Shown here: positions 18,626-27,573 of the stretch, one piece after another | Position numbering within the stretch: the stretch's first letter is position 1 | How the letters are laid out: each line of letters opens with the position of its first letter | DNA from: Rhizobium sp. 11515TR | Lineage (GTDB): Bacteria > Pseudomonadota > Alphaproteobacteria > Rhizobiales > Rhizobiaceae | NCBI RefSeq assembly: GCF_002277895.1 | Contig: NZ_CP022998.1 | Coordinates: forward strand, 3,267,501 to 3,331,500 | Reading direction: 5' to 3' | DNA: 64,000 nucleotides | Notes under the pieces: model-generated | The model's input: only the letters and a program-made list of their open reading frames with translations | What the model was told of the DNA's origin: nothing | The model's database searches: none | Made by a program: the position numbers and the translations under genes

Positions 18626-18940
18626 ATGTCTGTGCTTCGCACATTAACGACGGCCGGTTTGATCGCGCTGACGCTTGGCAGCGCCGCCGCCGTAACCACC
18701 ACCACTGCCAGCGCCTCCGACCGCGGCGCCTTCTTCGGCGGTCTCGCCGCGGGTGTCGTCGGCGGCGCTTTGGTAGCCGGGGCTGCGCGGCCGGCCTACC
18801 CCGCTTATTACCCGGCATATCCGGCCTACTATGATGGCCCGGTCTACGAGCGCGTCTATGTACGCCCCTACCCCAGCTGCTATTGGGCATGGCGTCACGA
18901 TGGCTGGGGCCGTCCTTATCGCGTGGAGGTTTGCCGCTAG
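18626..18940 (+). CDS. Small secreted Gly/Pro/Tyr-rich protein
   Basis: A 104-residue protein with a signal peptide (MSVLRTLTTAGLIALTLGSA...TASA). It continues with a glycine-zipper-like segment (FFGGLAAGVVGGALVAGAA) and then repeated PAYPAYYPAYPAYYDGP. The end is YPSCYWAWRHDGWGRPYRVEVCR, with two cysteines. Such proteins are common in rhizobia and are probably exported; function is unknown. GGGA lies about eight bases before the chosen ATG. A strong terminator at 18987 ends it. Confidence 0.78.
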   Translation: MSVLRTLTTAGLIALTLGSAAAVTTTTASASDRGAFFGGLAAGVVGGALVAGAARPAYPAYYPAYPAYYDGPVYERVYVRPYPSCYWAWRHDGWGRPYRVEVCR

Positions 18941-19316
18941 GATCAGCAATCGCTGATTGAGGGCATGCGCCCTTATCAGATCTCGGATGCCGCCGGATTT
19001 CGGCGGCATTTTTGTACGCCTGATGAAAAGCTTTCGCTTACCCCTCTTGACATTCCTCGCGTTTAAGACCAAATGCGCCTCAGCTTTCACCTTCCGGCCG
19101 CCGCGTGAGCGTGCCCTGCGGGACAATCTGTACGCAAGAGAGGGACAAAAGCGCTTTAATGAATGAGGCCGCGCCAGGTGCTGTGGCCGGATGCGCTGGG
19201 AAGCTATTTCCAACTTACAAGTTCCCACTTCACGCGGGGTTCTTGACGCCACAGACAGACCGGACCGCATGGTGCGACCCGGCCTATTTTCTGTGGCGCC
19301 CCCGAAAGGTATTGAA
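18941..19316. other. 376-bp gap upstream of the helicase gene
   Basis: It holds the terminator at 18987-19013 and then about 300 bp with no convincing gene. This leaves a long possible 5' leader for the DEAD-box helicase, as is common for cold-induced helicase genes. No conserved RNA structure could be assigned by eye. Confidence 0.5.
18987..19013 (+). terminator. Rho-independent terminator
   Basis: Perfect 9-bp arms 18987-18995 and 19001-19009 around a 5-base loop, ending in a run of five T. It closes the small secreted protein gene. Confidence 0.85.
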
Positions 19317-20951
19317 TTGACCGATTTTCACTCGCTTGGTCTCTCCAAGCAGATCGTTGATACACTGTCGCAGAACAACTTCGCTACGCCGACGCCGATC
19401 CAGGCACAGGCGATCCCGATCGTTCTCCAGGGCCGCGATCTCATCGGCCTCGCCCAGACCGGCACCGGCAAGACAGCCGCTTTCGGCCTCCCGATCATCG
19501 AGATGCTGCTGAAGGAAGCCAAGCGTCCCGACAACCGCACCGTCCGCACGCTGATCCTCGCCCCAACCCGCGAGCTGGTGAACCAGATCGCCGACAATCT
19601 GAAGCTCTTCGTGCGCAAGTCGCCGCTGCGGATCAACCTTGTGGTCGGCGGCGCGTCGATCAACAAACAGCAGCTTCAACTCGAGCGCGGCACCGATATC
19701 CTCGTCGCGACACCGGGTCGCCTCCTCGACCTCATCAATCGCCGTGCCCTCTCCCTCGGCCATGTCACCCATCTCGTTCTCGACGAAGCCGACCAGATGC
19801 TCGATCTCGGCTTCATCCACGACTTGCGCAAGATCGCCAAGCTCGTTCCGGCCAAGCGCCAGACCCTGCTCTTCTCGGCAACCATGCCGAAGGCGATCGC
19901 CGATCTCGCTTCCGACTACCTGACCAATCCGGTCAAGGTCGAAGTCTCTCCTCCGGGCAAGGCAGCCGACAAGGTCGAGCAATATGTCCACTTCGTCGCC
20001 GGCCAGAACCACAAGACCGAAATCCTTAAGGAAACGATCTCTGCCAATCCGGATGGCCGTGCCATCGTCTTCCTGCGCACCAAGCACGGCGCCGAGAAGC
20101 TGATGAAGCACCTCGATCACGTCGGCTTCGCCGCCGCCTCCATTCACGGTAACAAGAGCCAGGGTCAGCGCGAGCGCGCGCTCAAGGGCTTCCGCGACGG
20201 TGATGTCCGTGTTCTCGTCGCGACCGACGTTGCCGCCCGCGGCATCGACATCCCCGGCGTTTCGCACGTCTACAACTTCGATCTGCCGGAAGTGCCGGAT
20301 GCATATGTTCACCGCATCGGCCGCACGGCGCGCGCCGGCCGCGATGGCATCGCCATAGCCTTCTGTGCCCCCGATGAAATCCGCCTGCTGCGTGACATCG
20401 AGCGCCTGATGGGGATCGAGATCGCCGTTGCCAGTGGCGAAGCCCCGGCCGATCGCGGCCGTCCCGTTCGCGGCAAGGGTCGTGGTGGCCAGAACAATGG
20501 CGGCCAGGGCAGAGGGCAGAATGGCCAGGGACGCGAGCGCGGCGAAGGCCGCCCGCAACGTCCGGCCCGCCGTCCGTTCTTCGATAAGGAAAACGGCGAG
20601 GCTCGTGGTGAGGCAGGCGAGCGCCAGGAACGTCGCCCACGCAACGACCGTCCGCAGCGCGAAAACAATCGCAACGCCGATTTCCGTGGTCAGCGCCGCA
20701 ACGAACCGACACCGCGTCCGGAGGTCGACAACGACCTCGCCTCGACCTCGGATTTCCGCCCCGCTCGCAAGCAGCACAACGGCAACGGAGCCGCGCATGA
20801 GGGCGGTGCCCATCGCGGCCAGCGCCACGCGCACGGCCGCCCCGCAGGCCGCCACAACGAAGAGCGTGGCGCACAGGGCGAACAGCGCAATGGCGGCAAC
20901 GGCCGCATGCGCCGCCGCGGCAATGGCGGCCAGCGCCGCGAGCGTGCCTGA
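19317..20951 (+). CDS. rhlE: DEAD-box RNA helicase, RhlE type with long basic tail
   Basis: A 544-residue ATP-dependent RNA helicase. In order: the Q motif FATPTPIQAQ, Walker A AQTGTGKT, PTREL, DEAD in VLDEADQML, SAT in LFSATMPK, and motif VI HRIGRTARAGR. From about residue 385 on, a 150-residue tail is rich in Gly, Arg, Asn and Gln with RGG/RGQ-like repeats, typical of an unstructured RNA-binding tail. The start is taken as a TTG with GAAAGG about eight bases upstream, giving the family N-terminus TDFHSLGLSKQIV. The frame is open upstream to 19191 but without family similarity. Confidence 0.92.
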   Translation: MTDFHSLGLSKQIVDTLSQNNFATPTPIQAQAIPIVLQGRDLIGLAQTGTGKTAAFGLPIIEMLLKEAKRPDNRTVRTLILAPTRELVNQIADNLKLFVRKSPLRINLVVGGASINKQQLQLERGTDILVATPGRLLDLINRRALSLGHVTHLVLDEADQMLDLGFIHDLRKIAKLVPAKRQTLLFSATMPKAIADLASDYLTNPVKVEVSPPGKAADKVEQYVHFVAGQNHKTEILKETISANPDGRAIVFLRTKHGAEKLMKHLDHVGFAAASIHGNKSQGQRERALKGFRDGDVRVLVATDVAARGIDIPGVSHVYNFDLPEVPDAYVHRIGRTARAGRDGIAIAFCAPDEIRLLRDIERLMGIEIAVASGEAPADRGRPVRGKGRGGQNNGGQGRGQNGQGRERGEGRPQRPARRPFFDKENGEARGEAGERQERRPRNDRPQRENNRNADFRGQRRNEPTPRPEVDNDLASTSDFRPARKQHNGNGAAHEGGAHRGQRHAHGRPAGRHNEERGAQGEQRNGGNGRMRRRGNGGQRRERA

Positions 20952-20960
20952 TAGAGTTCA

Positions 20961-20987
20961 AGGGGGTCGATTGACCCCCTTTTTCTT
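20961..20987 (+). terminator. Rho-independent terminator
   Basis: Perfect 8-bp arms 20961-20968 and 20973-20980 with a 4-base loop, followed by TTTTCTTT. It ends the helicase gene just before the convergent GNAT gene. Confidence 0.88.
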
Positions 20988-20990
20988 TGG

Positions 20991-21533
20991 TTATTCTGCC
21001 TGGTCTCGAAGGCTTTCGATTAATGCGGGGAGATCATCCCAAACATATGCGATCTGACCGATTGCAGTTTCGCCGAATGTAAGCGGCCCCGTCGCCACTG
21101 GTCGACCGCGCAGGCGCTCGTAGAAAACCCTGTTTGGGTTGTTCTGCAATGCCAGGGCCAGCAATCCCTTGCGCTCCATATCTCCGAGATCTCGCGCCAC
21201 TTCAGCAAAGAGAACCGAACCGATCTTACGGCGCTGATAGCCAGGCAGAAGATAAAGCGCATAAACCTCAGCTTCCTGAGGAAAGCCCGAATGCCGGCTT
21301 GGCCCTCCGCTCGCAAATCCGACGACCTCGCCTTTCTCGTCTTTCGCCACGTAATAAACGATGCCGGCATGACCCAGATAACGGCGATGGCGCTGCTCCT
21401 GATGTCTATAAGACATGCCTTTGAGGAAATCCTCCGGCAGCAGCCCGGCAAAAGTCACTCTCCAGGAATCGACCACGACTCGGGCAATACCCGCCAAATC
21501 ACCCTCAACGGCTGACCGAATCTCAATCGCCAT
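20991..21533 (-). CDS. GNAT-family N-acetyltransferase
   Basis: A 180-residue GNAT protein. The acetyl-CoA-binding region is EVYALYLLPGYQRRKIGSVL (motif A, with the RxxGxG/A-like QRRKIG), followed by LALQNNPNRVFYERLRGRP (motif B). The N-terminus EIRSAVEGDLAGIARVVVDSW is typical of the RimI-like group. It converges on the helicase gene, sharing its terminator region. Substrate unknown. Confidence 0.85.
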   Translation of the reverse strand: MAIEIRSAVEGDLAGIARVVVDSWRVTFAGLLPEDFLKGMSYRHQEQRHRRYLGHAGIVYYVAKDEKGEVVGFASGGPSRHSGFPQEAEVYALYLLPGYQRRKIGSVLFAEVARDLGDMERKGLLALALQNNPNRVFYERLRGRPVATGPLTFGETAIGQIAYVWDDLPALIESLRDQAE

Positions 21534-21718
21534 CGATAGTTCATCTGTTTACGGCCTGCATGAAGACTACGGATGCAGTCATGAGAGTAAATTCGAAACT
21601 TGGAGGCTATCTGGCATTCCCATTTCGCTCGGAGAACAATGTTTGGATGACTGTCTCCTCCAGATAAGCCTTTGCAGGCATAGCTTAGAGCATGTTTAGA
21701 GGGTTGGGAGGCGGTGCA

Positions 21719-22648
21719 TTGCAAAAGACGGCAACGCGGCCGATGTCGGCAAGCGACTGGGCGCAACTCGTGCTTCTCGGCGCGCTGTGGGGCGGATCAT
21801 TCTTCTTTGCCCATATAGCGGTGGCAGAAATCCCGCCGCTGGCGCTGGTCCTCTATCGGGTTTCGATTGCCGCGCTTGTCCTGCATGTCTGGTTGCGCCT
21901 GCGTAACATTTCCTTTGCGCCCGCCATCGCCAGGTCAGCTTCGTTCCTGGGGCTCGCGCTGCTCAACAACATCATCCCGTTTTCTCTGATATTCAGCGGT
22001 CAAACGGAGATCGGAGCGGGCCTTGCCTCGGTGCTCTACGCGACGACGCCCCTGTGGACAGTCCTGGTCGCAAATCTACTGACATCAGATGAAAAGCTTT
22101 CCGCCAGCAAACTTGCGGGCGTGGCTCTGGGGATTGGCGGCGCTGCCACCATGATCGGCCCAGGGCTCTTCGCCAATCTCGGCGGACCGACATGGGCGAA
22201 GCTTGCGGTCATCGCAGCGGCAATTTCCTATGCGTTTGCAGCCGTTTTCGCAAAGCGATTTCGGGATATCAAGCCGATCGTCGTCGCGGCTGGCCAACTG
22301 ACCGCCTCCACCATCTTTATGATACCGATCGTCCTTCTTCTCTACAATCCGAGCGACATCGTGAGCGCGAATATCTCGATCTGGCTGGCCATTGGAACTC
22401 TCGCAATCGTGACGACCGCTTTCGCCTTCATTCTCTATTTCAATCTCATCGCCTCTGCCGGGGCGACAAATGCGTCGCTGGTGACGCTGCTCGTGCCTGC
22501 GAGCGCGATCATCTTGAGCACCGCATTTCTTGGAGAGCGTCTGGAAACTTACGAGTTCCTCGGATTGGCCCTGATCGTCTCCAGCCTCGTAGTTGTCGAT
22601 GGCAGATTCTTACAATGGCGACGGATCGGTGCCCGGAAGAAGTCATAG
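21719..22648 (+). CDS. EamA-family (DMT) transporter
   Basis: A protein of about 309 residues with ten predicted membrane helices in two EamA repeats, for example LVLLGALWGGSFFFAHIAV with the proximal ALVLYRVSIAAL, and ISYAFAAVFAKRF beginning the second half. GGGAGG lies seven bases before the TTG at 21719. An ATG at 21692 is in frame, and ATG 21743 would remove 8 residues. Probably a metabolite exporter. It converges with another EamA gene with three bases between stops. Confidence 0.85.
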   Translation: MQKTATRPMSASDWAQLVLLGALWGGSFFFAHIAVAEIPPLALVLYRVSIAALVLHVWLRLRNISFAPAIARSASFLGLALLNNIIPFSLIFSGQTEIGAGLASVLYATTPLWTVLVANLLTSDEKLSASKLAGVALGIGGAATMIGPGLFANLGGPTWAKLAVIAAAISYAFAAVFAKRFRDIKPIVVAAGQLTASTIFMIPIVLLLYNPSDIVSANISIWLAIGTLAIVTTAFAFILYFNLIASAGATNASLVTLLVPASAIILSTAFLGERLETYEFLGLALIVSSLVVVDGRFLQWRRIGARKKS

Positions 22649-22651
22649 AGC

Positions 22652-23545
22652 CTATTCCGGCACGACTTCCGCCTGACGCCGATTGGTGAGGTAAACACCG
22701 ATCACCACAATCACCGTACCAACGATGATCGGCAGCGTCAGCGGCTCCCCGAAGGCGATGGCGGCCTCAATGGCGACGGCGGGCGGCATCAGGTAGATCA
22801 GCGATGCGGCGCGCGACACCTGCCCGCGGCGGATGAGATAGAGCAGCAGACCGACGGCGCCCATGGACAGGCCGAAGACGGACCAGAGCAGCGACAGGAT
22901 CGCCGTCTGCGTGCCGTCGAAGCGCAGGCCTTCGAAAATGAAGGCCAAGGGAACGGTCACAATCAGCGCGCCGACATATTGCAAGGTCGCAATGGTTCTG
23001 AGGTCGCCGGTCTGCAGGTGCCGCTTCTGATAGAGCGTGCCATAAGTCACCGAGACCATAGCCAACAGATTGACGACGAGCGGCACCGCCGATTGCCAGA
23101 GATTGGCAGTATCCGTCGCCAAGAGTTTCGGCGAGATCGCGATGGCAATGCCGAGGAAACCGAGAAGAAGGCCAACCTTCTGGATCGGCCGCAGCCGCTC
23201 GCCGACGAGAAGCGGTGCGGCCATGGCAGTCATCAGCGGCTGCAGCGCCGCAATGATGCCGGAAATGCCGGCCGGCACGCCCTCGGCAATCGCCCACCAA
23301 AGGCCCGCCAGATAGATGCCATGCAGGAAAATTCCGGAATAGACGGCCCGGAACACGCTCGACCAGTCGCGCGGCCACCGGGCGCCGACGATCGAACAGA
23401 GCAGCACGAAAGCAACAGCCGACAGGCTGTAGCGGATCATCAGGAAGGTGAAAGGGCCTGCATGCAGCGAAGCATATTTGGCGACGATCCAGCCGGTGGA
23501 CCAGAGAAGGACAAAAATCGCGGGCGCAAGTTTATCGAGGGACAT
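22652..23545 (-). CDS. EamA-family (DMT) transporter
   Basis: A 297-residue transporter with ten hydrophobic segments in two EamA halves, starting with APAIFVLLWSTGWIVAKYAS and carrying GPFTFLMIRYSLSAVAFVLL. The second half has TYGTLYQKRHLQTGDLRTIA. It differs clearly in sequence from its convergent neighbour, so it is not a local duplicate. Substrate unknown. Confidence 0.87.
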   Translation of the reverse strand: MSLDKLAPAIFVLLWSTGWIVAKYASLHAGPFTFLMIRYSLSAVAFVLLCSIVGARWPRDWSSVFRAVYSGIFLHGIYLAGLWWAIAEGVPAGISGIIAALQPLMTAMAAPLLVGERLRPIQKVGLLLGFLGIAIAISPKLLATDTANLWQSAVPLVVNLLAMVSVTYGTLYQKRHLQTGDLRTIATLQYVGALIVTVPLAFIFEGLRFDGTQTAILSLLWSVFGLSMGAVGLLLYLIRRGQVSRAASLIYLMPPAVAIEAAIAFGEPLTLPIIVGTVIVVIGVYLTNRRQAEVVPE

Positions 23546-23942
23546 GGGAATCGGACCGATATATGTGGCGCTTAGGATCCGGAATCCTGGTCGACTCAGG
23601 GTGTCGCGCGGAGGGTTTGAAGGCTGATAGCCGATGGCGGCTGTACGGTCAAAATCGATCTGCTGAAAACAGCGATCAATTTTTCTTCACGTCCGGCCAA
23701 TCACCGCCGTGGTTTCAGAAACCTTAGCCACCACCCAGACGTCCAGTCCGCAAAAGAAGCAGATGCTCAAATTTTGATCCAAACATTGCGGCAAGAGCCG
23801 GCAGGCAACAACTCTATTACTCTTAAATGCCTGTAAACCCGGCATTTTTCGATGTTGCGAAATTCGCGATGGCAACTGCGCATAGTTCTTGCATTGTAAA
23901 AACCGTTGTATTCAAATGGGTAAAAACACGGGGACCGCACCT
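23546..23942. other. 397-bp gap between the EamA and ATP-grasp genes
   Basis: No convincing gene. Local AT content is higher than in flanking genes. It must hold the divergent promoters for the EamA gene and the ATP-grasp operon. Short frames here lack ribosome sites and family features. Confidence 0.5.
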
Positions 23943-25352
23943 TTGGCATTTGATGAAATGATTACTGCGGATGAAAGTCCGCGCGCGCCTTACGAGAAAT
24001 ACTTCGAGTGGTACTCAGGCCAGGACAGGGGCCACCTCATTGCCAAATCCCGCGATGCGGAAACCATCTTCCGAAAGACGGGTATTACCTTCGCGGTCTA
24101 CGGACACGCCGACTCCTCCGAAAAGCTCATCCCCTTCGACATCATCCCCCGCATCATATCAGGCCGCGAATGGCGCAAGCTCGCCCAGGGCATCGAACAG
24201 CGGGTCATCGCCCTTAACGCCTTCCTCGACGACATCTACCATAAGCAGGAAATCATACGCGCCGGCCGCATCCCGCGCGAACTGATCGAGAAGAACGACG
24301 CCTTCCTGCCTGAAATGATCGGCTTTCGTCCACCGGGCGGTGTCTATACCCATATCGTCGGTACCGACATCGTCCGCACGGGCGAAGATCAGTTCTACGT
24401 GCTCGAGGACAATGCCCGCACGCCTTCCGGCGTCAGCTACATGCTGGAAAACCGCGAAACCATGATGCAGATGTTCCCCGAGCTGTTTCACCAGAACAAG
24501 GTGCAGCGCGTCGAGGATTATCCGCTGCTGCTGCGCCAGAGCCTGGCATCGCTCGCGCCTCCCGGCTGCAACGGCAAACCGCGTGTCGCGGTGCTGACGC
24601 CGGGCATCTATAACTCCGCCTATTACGAGCATTCCTTCCTCGCCGACATGATGGGCGTGGAGCTGGTGGAAGGCTCCGATCTGCGCGTCATCGACGGCAA
24701 GGTGAAGATGCGCACCACGCGCGGCTACGAGGCCATCGACGTGCTCTATCGCCGCGTCGACGACGACTTCCTCGATCCCCTCACCTTCCGCCCGGATTCC
24801 GCGCTCGGTATTCCCGGCATCATGGATGTCTACCGCGCCGGCAATATCACCATCGCCAATGCGCCCGGTACCGGCATTTCCGACGACAAGGCGATCTATT
24901 CCTACATGCCCGAGATCGTCGAATTCTATACCGGCCGCAAGCCGATCCTCGAGAACGTGCCGACCTGGCGCTGTTCGGAGCCCGACAGCCTGCAATATGT
25001 GCTCGATAACCTCGCCGATCTCGTCGTCAAGGAGGTCCACGGCTCCGGCGGTTACGGCATGCTTGTCGGACCGACGGCTACCAAGAAGGAGCGGACGGCC
25101 TTTGCCGAAAAGCTCAAGAGCAAGCCGAACAACTACATCGCGCAGCCGACCCTTTCGCTGTCGACCGTGCCGATCCTCGTCAACAAAGGCATTGCGCCGC
25201 GCCACGTCGACCTGCGGCCCTACGTCCTCGTCTCCGACAAGGTGCGGATCATCCCCGGCGGGCTGACCCGCGTGGCGCTGAAGGAAGGCTCGCTGGTGGT
25301 CAACTCCAGCCAGGGCGGCGGCACCAAAGACACCTGGGTTCTGGAGGACTGA
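23943..25352 (+). CDS. Circularly permuted type 2 ATP-grasp protein
   Basis: About 469 residues. The protein matches the conserved family found with alpha-E and transglutaminase proteins: KTGITFAVYG, IPFDIIPRII, GTDIVRTGEDQFYVLEDNARTPSGVSYMLENR, the ATP-grasp core VVKEVHGSGGYGMLVGP and the end VNSSQGGGTKDTWVLED. By family it should form an amide or peptide bond using ATP; the substrate is unknown. The start is taken as TTG at 23943 (GGGGA upstream), giving the usual N-terminus (M)AFDEM; an ATG at 23916 is in frame. The next gene follows after six bases. Confidence 0.9.
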   Translation: MAFDEMITADESPRAPYEKYFEWYSGQDRGHLIAKSRDAETIFRKTGITFAVYGHADSSEKLIPFDIIPRIISGREWRKLAQGIEQRVIALNAFLDDIYHKQEIIRAGRIPRELIEKNDAFLPEMIGFRPPGGVYTHIVGTDIVRTGEDQFYVLEDNARTPSGVSYMLENRETMMQMFPELFHQNKVQRVEDYPLLLRQSLASLAPPGCNGKPRVAVLTPGIYNSAYYEHSFLADMMGVELVEGSDLRVIDGKVKMRTTRGYEAIDVLYRRVDDDFLDPLTFRPDSALGIPGIMDVYRAGNITIANAPGTGISDDKAIYSYMPEIVEFYTGRKPILENVPTWRCSEPDSLQYVLDNLADLVVKEVHGSGGYGMLVGPTATKKERTAFAEKLKSKPNNYIAQPTLSLSTVPILVNKGIAPRHVDLRPYVLVSDKVRIIPGGLTRVALKEGSLVVNSSQGGGTKDTWVLED

Positions 25353-25358
25353 TCGGAC

Positions 25359-26300
25359 ATGCTGGGAAGAACCGCGAATGGCCTCTACTGGATGTTCCGT
25401 TACATCGAGCGCGCCGAAAACATAGCCCGCCTGGTCGACGCCGGCCAGCGCATGTCGCTGACCCGCAGCGACGCCGTCGATGACGATTGGGACGGCGTCC
25501 TGCAAAGCGCCGGCGTGCGCGAAGCCTATAACGAAGTGCATAACAAGCTGACCGGCGCCGACGCGATCGACTATCTGATGCGCGACCGCTCCAATCCGTC
25601 GAGCGTCATGTCCTGCATCGAATACGGCCGCAACAATGCCCGCATGGTGCGCACGGCGCTGACCCGCGACACCTGGGAAGCGACCAACGAATGCTGGATC
25701 GAACTGAAGACCCTGCTCGGCAAGCGGCTAAAAACGGCCGAACTGCCCGAGACGATCGATGTGATCAAGCAGCGCGCGGGACTAATTCGCGGCGCCTTCC
25801 ACGGCTCGATGCTGCGCAACGAGCTCTACAACTTCGCCCGCATCGGCACCTTCATCGAGCGCGCCGACAACACGGCCCGCATCCTCGACGTAAAATACTA
25901 CGTGCTGCTTCCATCGGTTTCGCATGTCGGCTCCTCACTCGACAACGCGCAATGGGAATCGATCCTGCGCTCTGTCTCGGCGCACCGGGCCTATAAATGG
26001 GCCTACGATCCCGAATACAAGCCGGCCAACATTGCCGACTTCCTGATCCTGAACGGCCAGATGCCGCGTTCGCTTGCCTATTGCTACGACAAGATCGTCA
26101 GCAACATGGGCTATCTCGGCGCCGAATACGAGAAGCGGCTGCCGGCGCATGAAACAGCCGAAGCCATTCGCCAGTCGCTGCAACGGCTTTCGGTCAAGAA
26201 CATCATGGATCAGGGTCTGCATGAATTCCTGGAGGATTTCGTTGCAAGCAACAACAAGCTGGGTGCCGAAATCTCCGACGGCTACCGGTTCTACGAGTAG
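25359..26300 (+). CDS. Alpha-E domain protein
   Basis: A 313-residue all-helical protein beginning LGRTANGLYWMFRYIERAENIARLVD, the family hallmark, with repeated ERADN (FIERADNTARILDVKYY) in the middle. It is always encoded with the ATP-grasp protein and a transglutaminase. Its biochemical role is unknown; the conserved Glu/Arg/Asp residues suggest a binding or catalytic helical bundle. It lies 6 bp after the ATP-grasp gene and 12 bp before the transglutaminase gene, so they form one operon. Confidence 0.9.
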   Translation: MLGRTANGLYWMFRYIERAENIARLVDAGQRMSLTRSDAVDDDWDGVLQSAGVREAYNEVHNKLTGADAIDYLMRDRSNPSSVMSCIEYGRNNARMVRTALTRDTWEATNECWIELKTLLGKRLKTAELPETIDVIKQRAGLIRGAFHGSMLRNELYNFARIGTFIERADNTARILDVKYYVLLPSVSHVGSSLDNAQWESILRSVSAHRAYKWAYDPEYKPANIADFLILNGQMPRSLAYCYDKIVSNMGYLGAEYEKRLPAHETAEAIRQSLQRLSVKNIMDQGLHEFLEDFVASNNKLGAEISDGYRFYE

Positions 26301-26312
26301 GCGGGCGATATC

Positions 26313-27137
26313 ATGAGACTGACGATCAGCCATATCACCGAATATCGCTACGACGAGCCGGCGCAGTTTTCCCTGCAGCGGCTTCATCTGACGCCGCTGA
26401 CGGGCGTGGGGCAGACGGTCATCGACTGGAAGCTTTCCGTCGAAGGCGCCAAACCCGAGGTGGAATATGACGACCAGTTCGGCAATCGGGCCACGCTGGT
26501 TTCCCTCGATGGGCAGCAGGACGCAACGAAGATCATCGCATCGGGCGAAGTCGAGACCCAGGATTTGAACGGCGTTGTCGGGCTGCATCAGGGATTCAGC
26601 CCGCTCTGGCTTTTCCTGCGGGAATCGCCGCGTACCAAGGCAGGCAGGCTGACGAAGGAGCTGTTGCGCGGCGTTTCCGGCGACAACGAGCTCAGCAGGA
26701 TGCATGCACTGATGAAAGCGATCCACGAGACCGTGGAATATAAGCCGGGCACCAGCAATACGGAGACGACGGCGGAACAGGCACTGGAAGCCAAGAGCGG
26801 CGTCTGTCAGGATCACGCCCATATCTTCCTCGCCGGCGCCCGTGCATTGCAGATCCCGGCCCGTTACGTCTCCGGCTATCTGATGATGGAAGGCAAGAAC
26901 GAGCAGGCCGCCACGCATGCCTGGGCGGAGGCGCATATTCCCGGCCTCGGCTGGGTCGGCTTCGATCCAGCCAACGACGTCTGCCCCGATGCCCGCTACG
27001 TCCGCATCGCGACCGGCCTATGCTATCGGGATGCCGCTCCCGTTTCCGGCATGCGGATCGGCACGCCGGGCGAAACTCTTATGGTCAAAGTGACGGTAGC
27101 GAGCCAGGGGCAAAGCCAGAGCCAGAGTCAAAGCTGA
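26313..27137 (+). CDS. Transglutaminase-like cysteine protease family protein
   Basis: A 274-residue protein with the N-terminal bacterial transglutaminase domain (ISHITEYRYDEPAQFSLQRLHL) and a papain-like core. The catalytic triad is C165 (SGVCQDHAH), H202 (THAWAEAH) and D218 (GFDPAND). It ends in a Gln/Ser repeat (GQSQSQSQS). Probably hydrolyses or transfers the peptide or amide bond produced by the ATP-grasp partner. It is the third gene of the operon; the following gene is convergent. Confidence 0.9.
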   Translation: MRLTISHITEYRYDEPAQFSLQRLHLTPLTGVGQTVIDWKLSVEGAKPEVEYDDQFGNRATLVSLDGQQDATKIIASGEVETQDLNGVVGLHQGFSPLWLFLRESPRTKAGRLTKELLRGVSGDNELSRMHALMKAIHETVEYKPGTSNTETTAEQALEAKSGVCQDHAHIFLAGARALQIPARYVSGYLMMEGKNEQAATHAWAEAHIPGLGWVGFDPANDVCPDARYVRIATGLCYRDAAPVSGMRIGTPGETLMVKVTVASQGQSQSQSQS

Positions 27138-27147
27138 CAGGCATAAT

Positions 27148-27573
27148 TTACCCTGCCGAGAAAACCTCGACATGGCCTTTGCCGCCATAGCGAAGAATTG
27201 CATCATCGGCTGTCAGTAGCGGAATACGGTGAAAGCGTGCTGTCGCCACAATAATCCGGTCAGCCGGATCGGCATGAAACTCTCCCGGCAGCCGAACGCT
27301 ATCCACCGCGATCTGTGGCTCTATGGGAGCTAGCTCCAAACCGGGCAAGGCGAGTGCTGTACCGAGCCAACGGCTGACGTCGTCACCAAGTGCGATGCGT
27401 TCCTTCTCAGCAAGCATGGCGATTTCCCAAGGAGTAATCGCTGAGATCAGAATGCGACTGCGCGCCGTCGTTTCATCGATAAGTTCACGAGCCCGAGCGT
27501 TCAGCCTCGGATCGTCATGCATAGCCCAGATCAGAACGTGCGTATCGATGACGATCAATGCGTCGCATCCCAT
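27148..27573 (-). CDS. vapC: PIN-domain toxin of a type II toxin-antitoxin pair (VapC-like)
   Basis: A 141-residue PIN-domain protein. Acidic residues are in place: D in VIDTHVLIWA, E in ITPWEIAML, and D in HADPADRIIVATA, followed by LLTADDAI. Family members are Mg-dependent RNases. The ATG at 27573 overlaps the antitoxin gene by 19 bases; a TTG overlapping the antitoxin stop is an alternative start. The length and ITPWEIAMLAEK motif match the PIN group that pairs with Phd-type antitoxins. Confidence 0.88.
   Translation of the reverse strand: MGCDALIVIDTHVLIWAMHDDPRLNARARELIDETTARSRILISAITPWEIAMLAEKERIALGDDVSRWLGTALALPGLELAPIEPQIAVDSVRLPGEFHADPADRIIVATARFHRIPLLTADDAILRYGGKGHVEVFSAG

Noticed and set aside
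18790..18840. Tandem DNA repeat or CRISPR-like array suggested by recurring CCGGCCTACC-type units
   Set aside because: The repeats are codons of the PAY/YPAYY region of a secreted protein, too short and irregular for an array.
19284..20855. A 523-codon minus-strand open frame opposite the helicase gene
   Set aside because: Shadow of the helicase, whose motifs are unambiguous; no ribosome site or family features.
21692..23545. Local duplication of an EamA transporter (two neighbouring copies)
   Set aside because: The two genes are convergent and their proteins differ strongly outside general family features.
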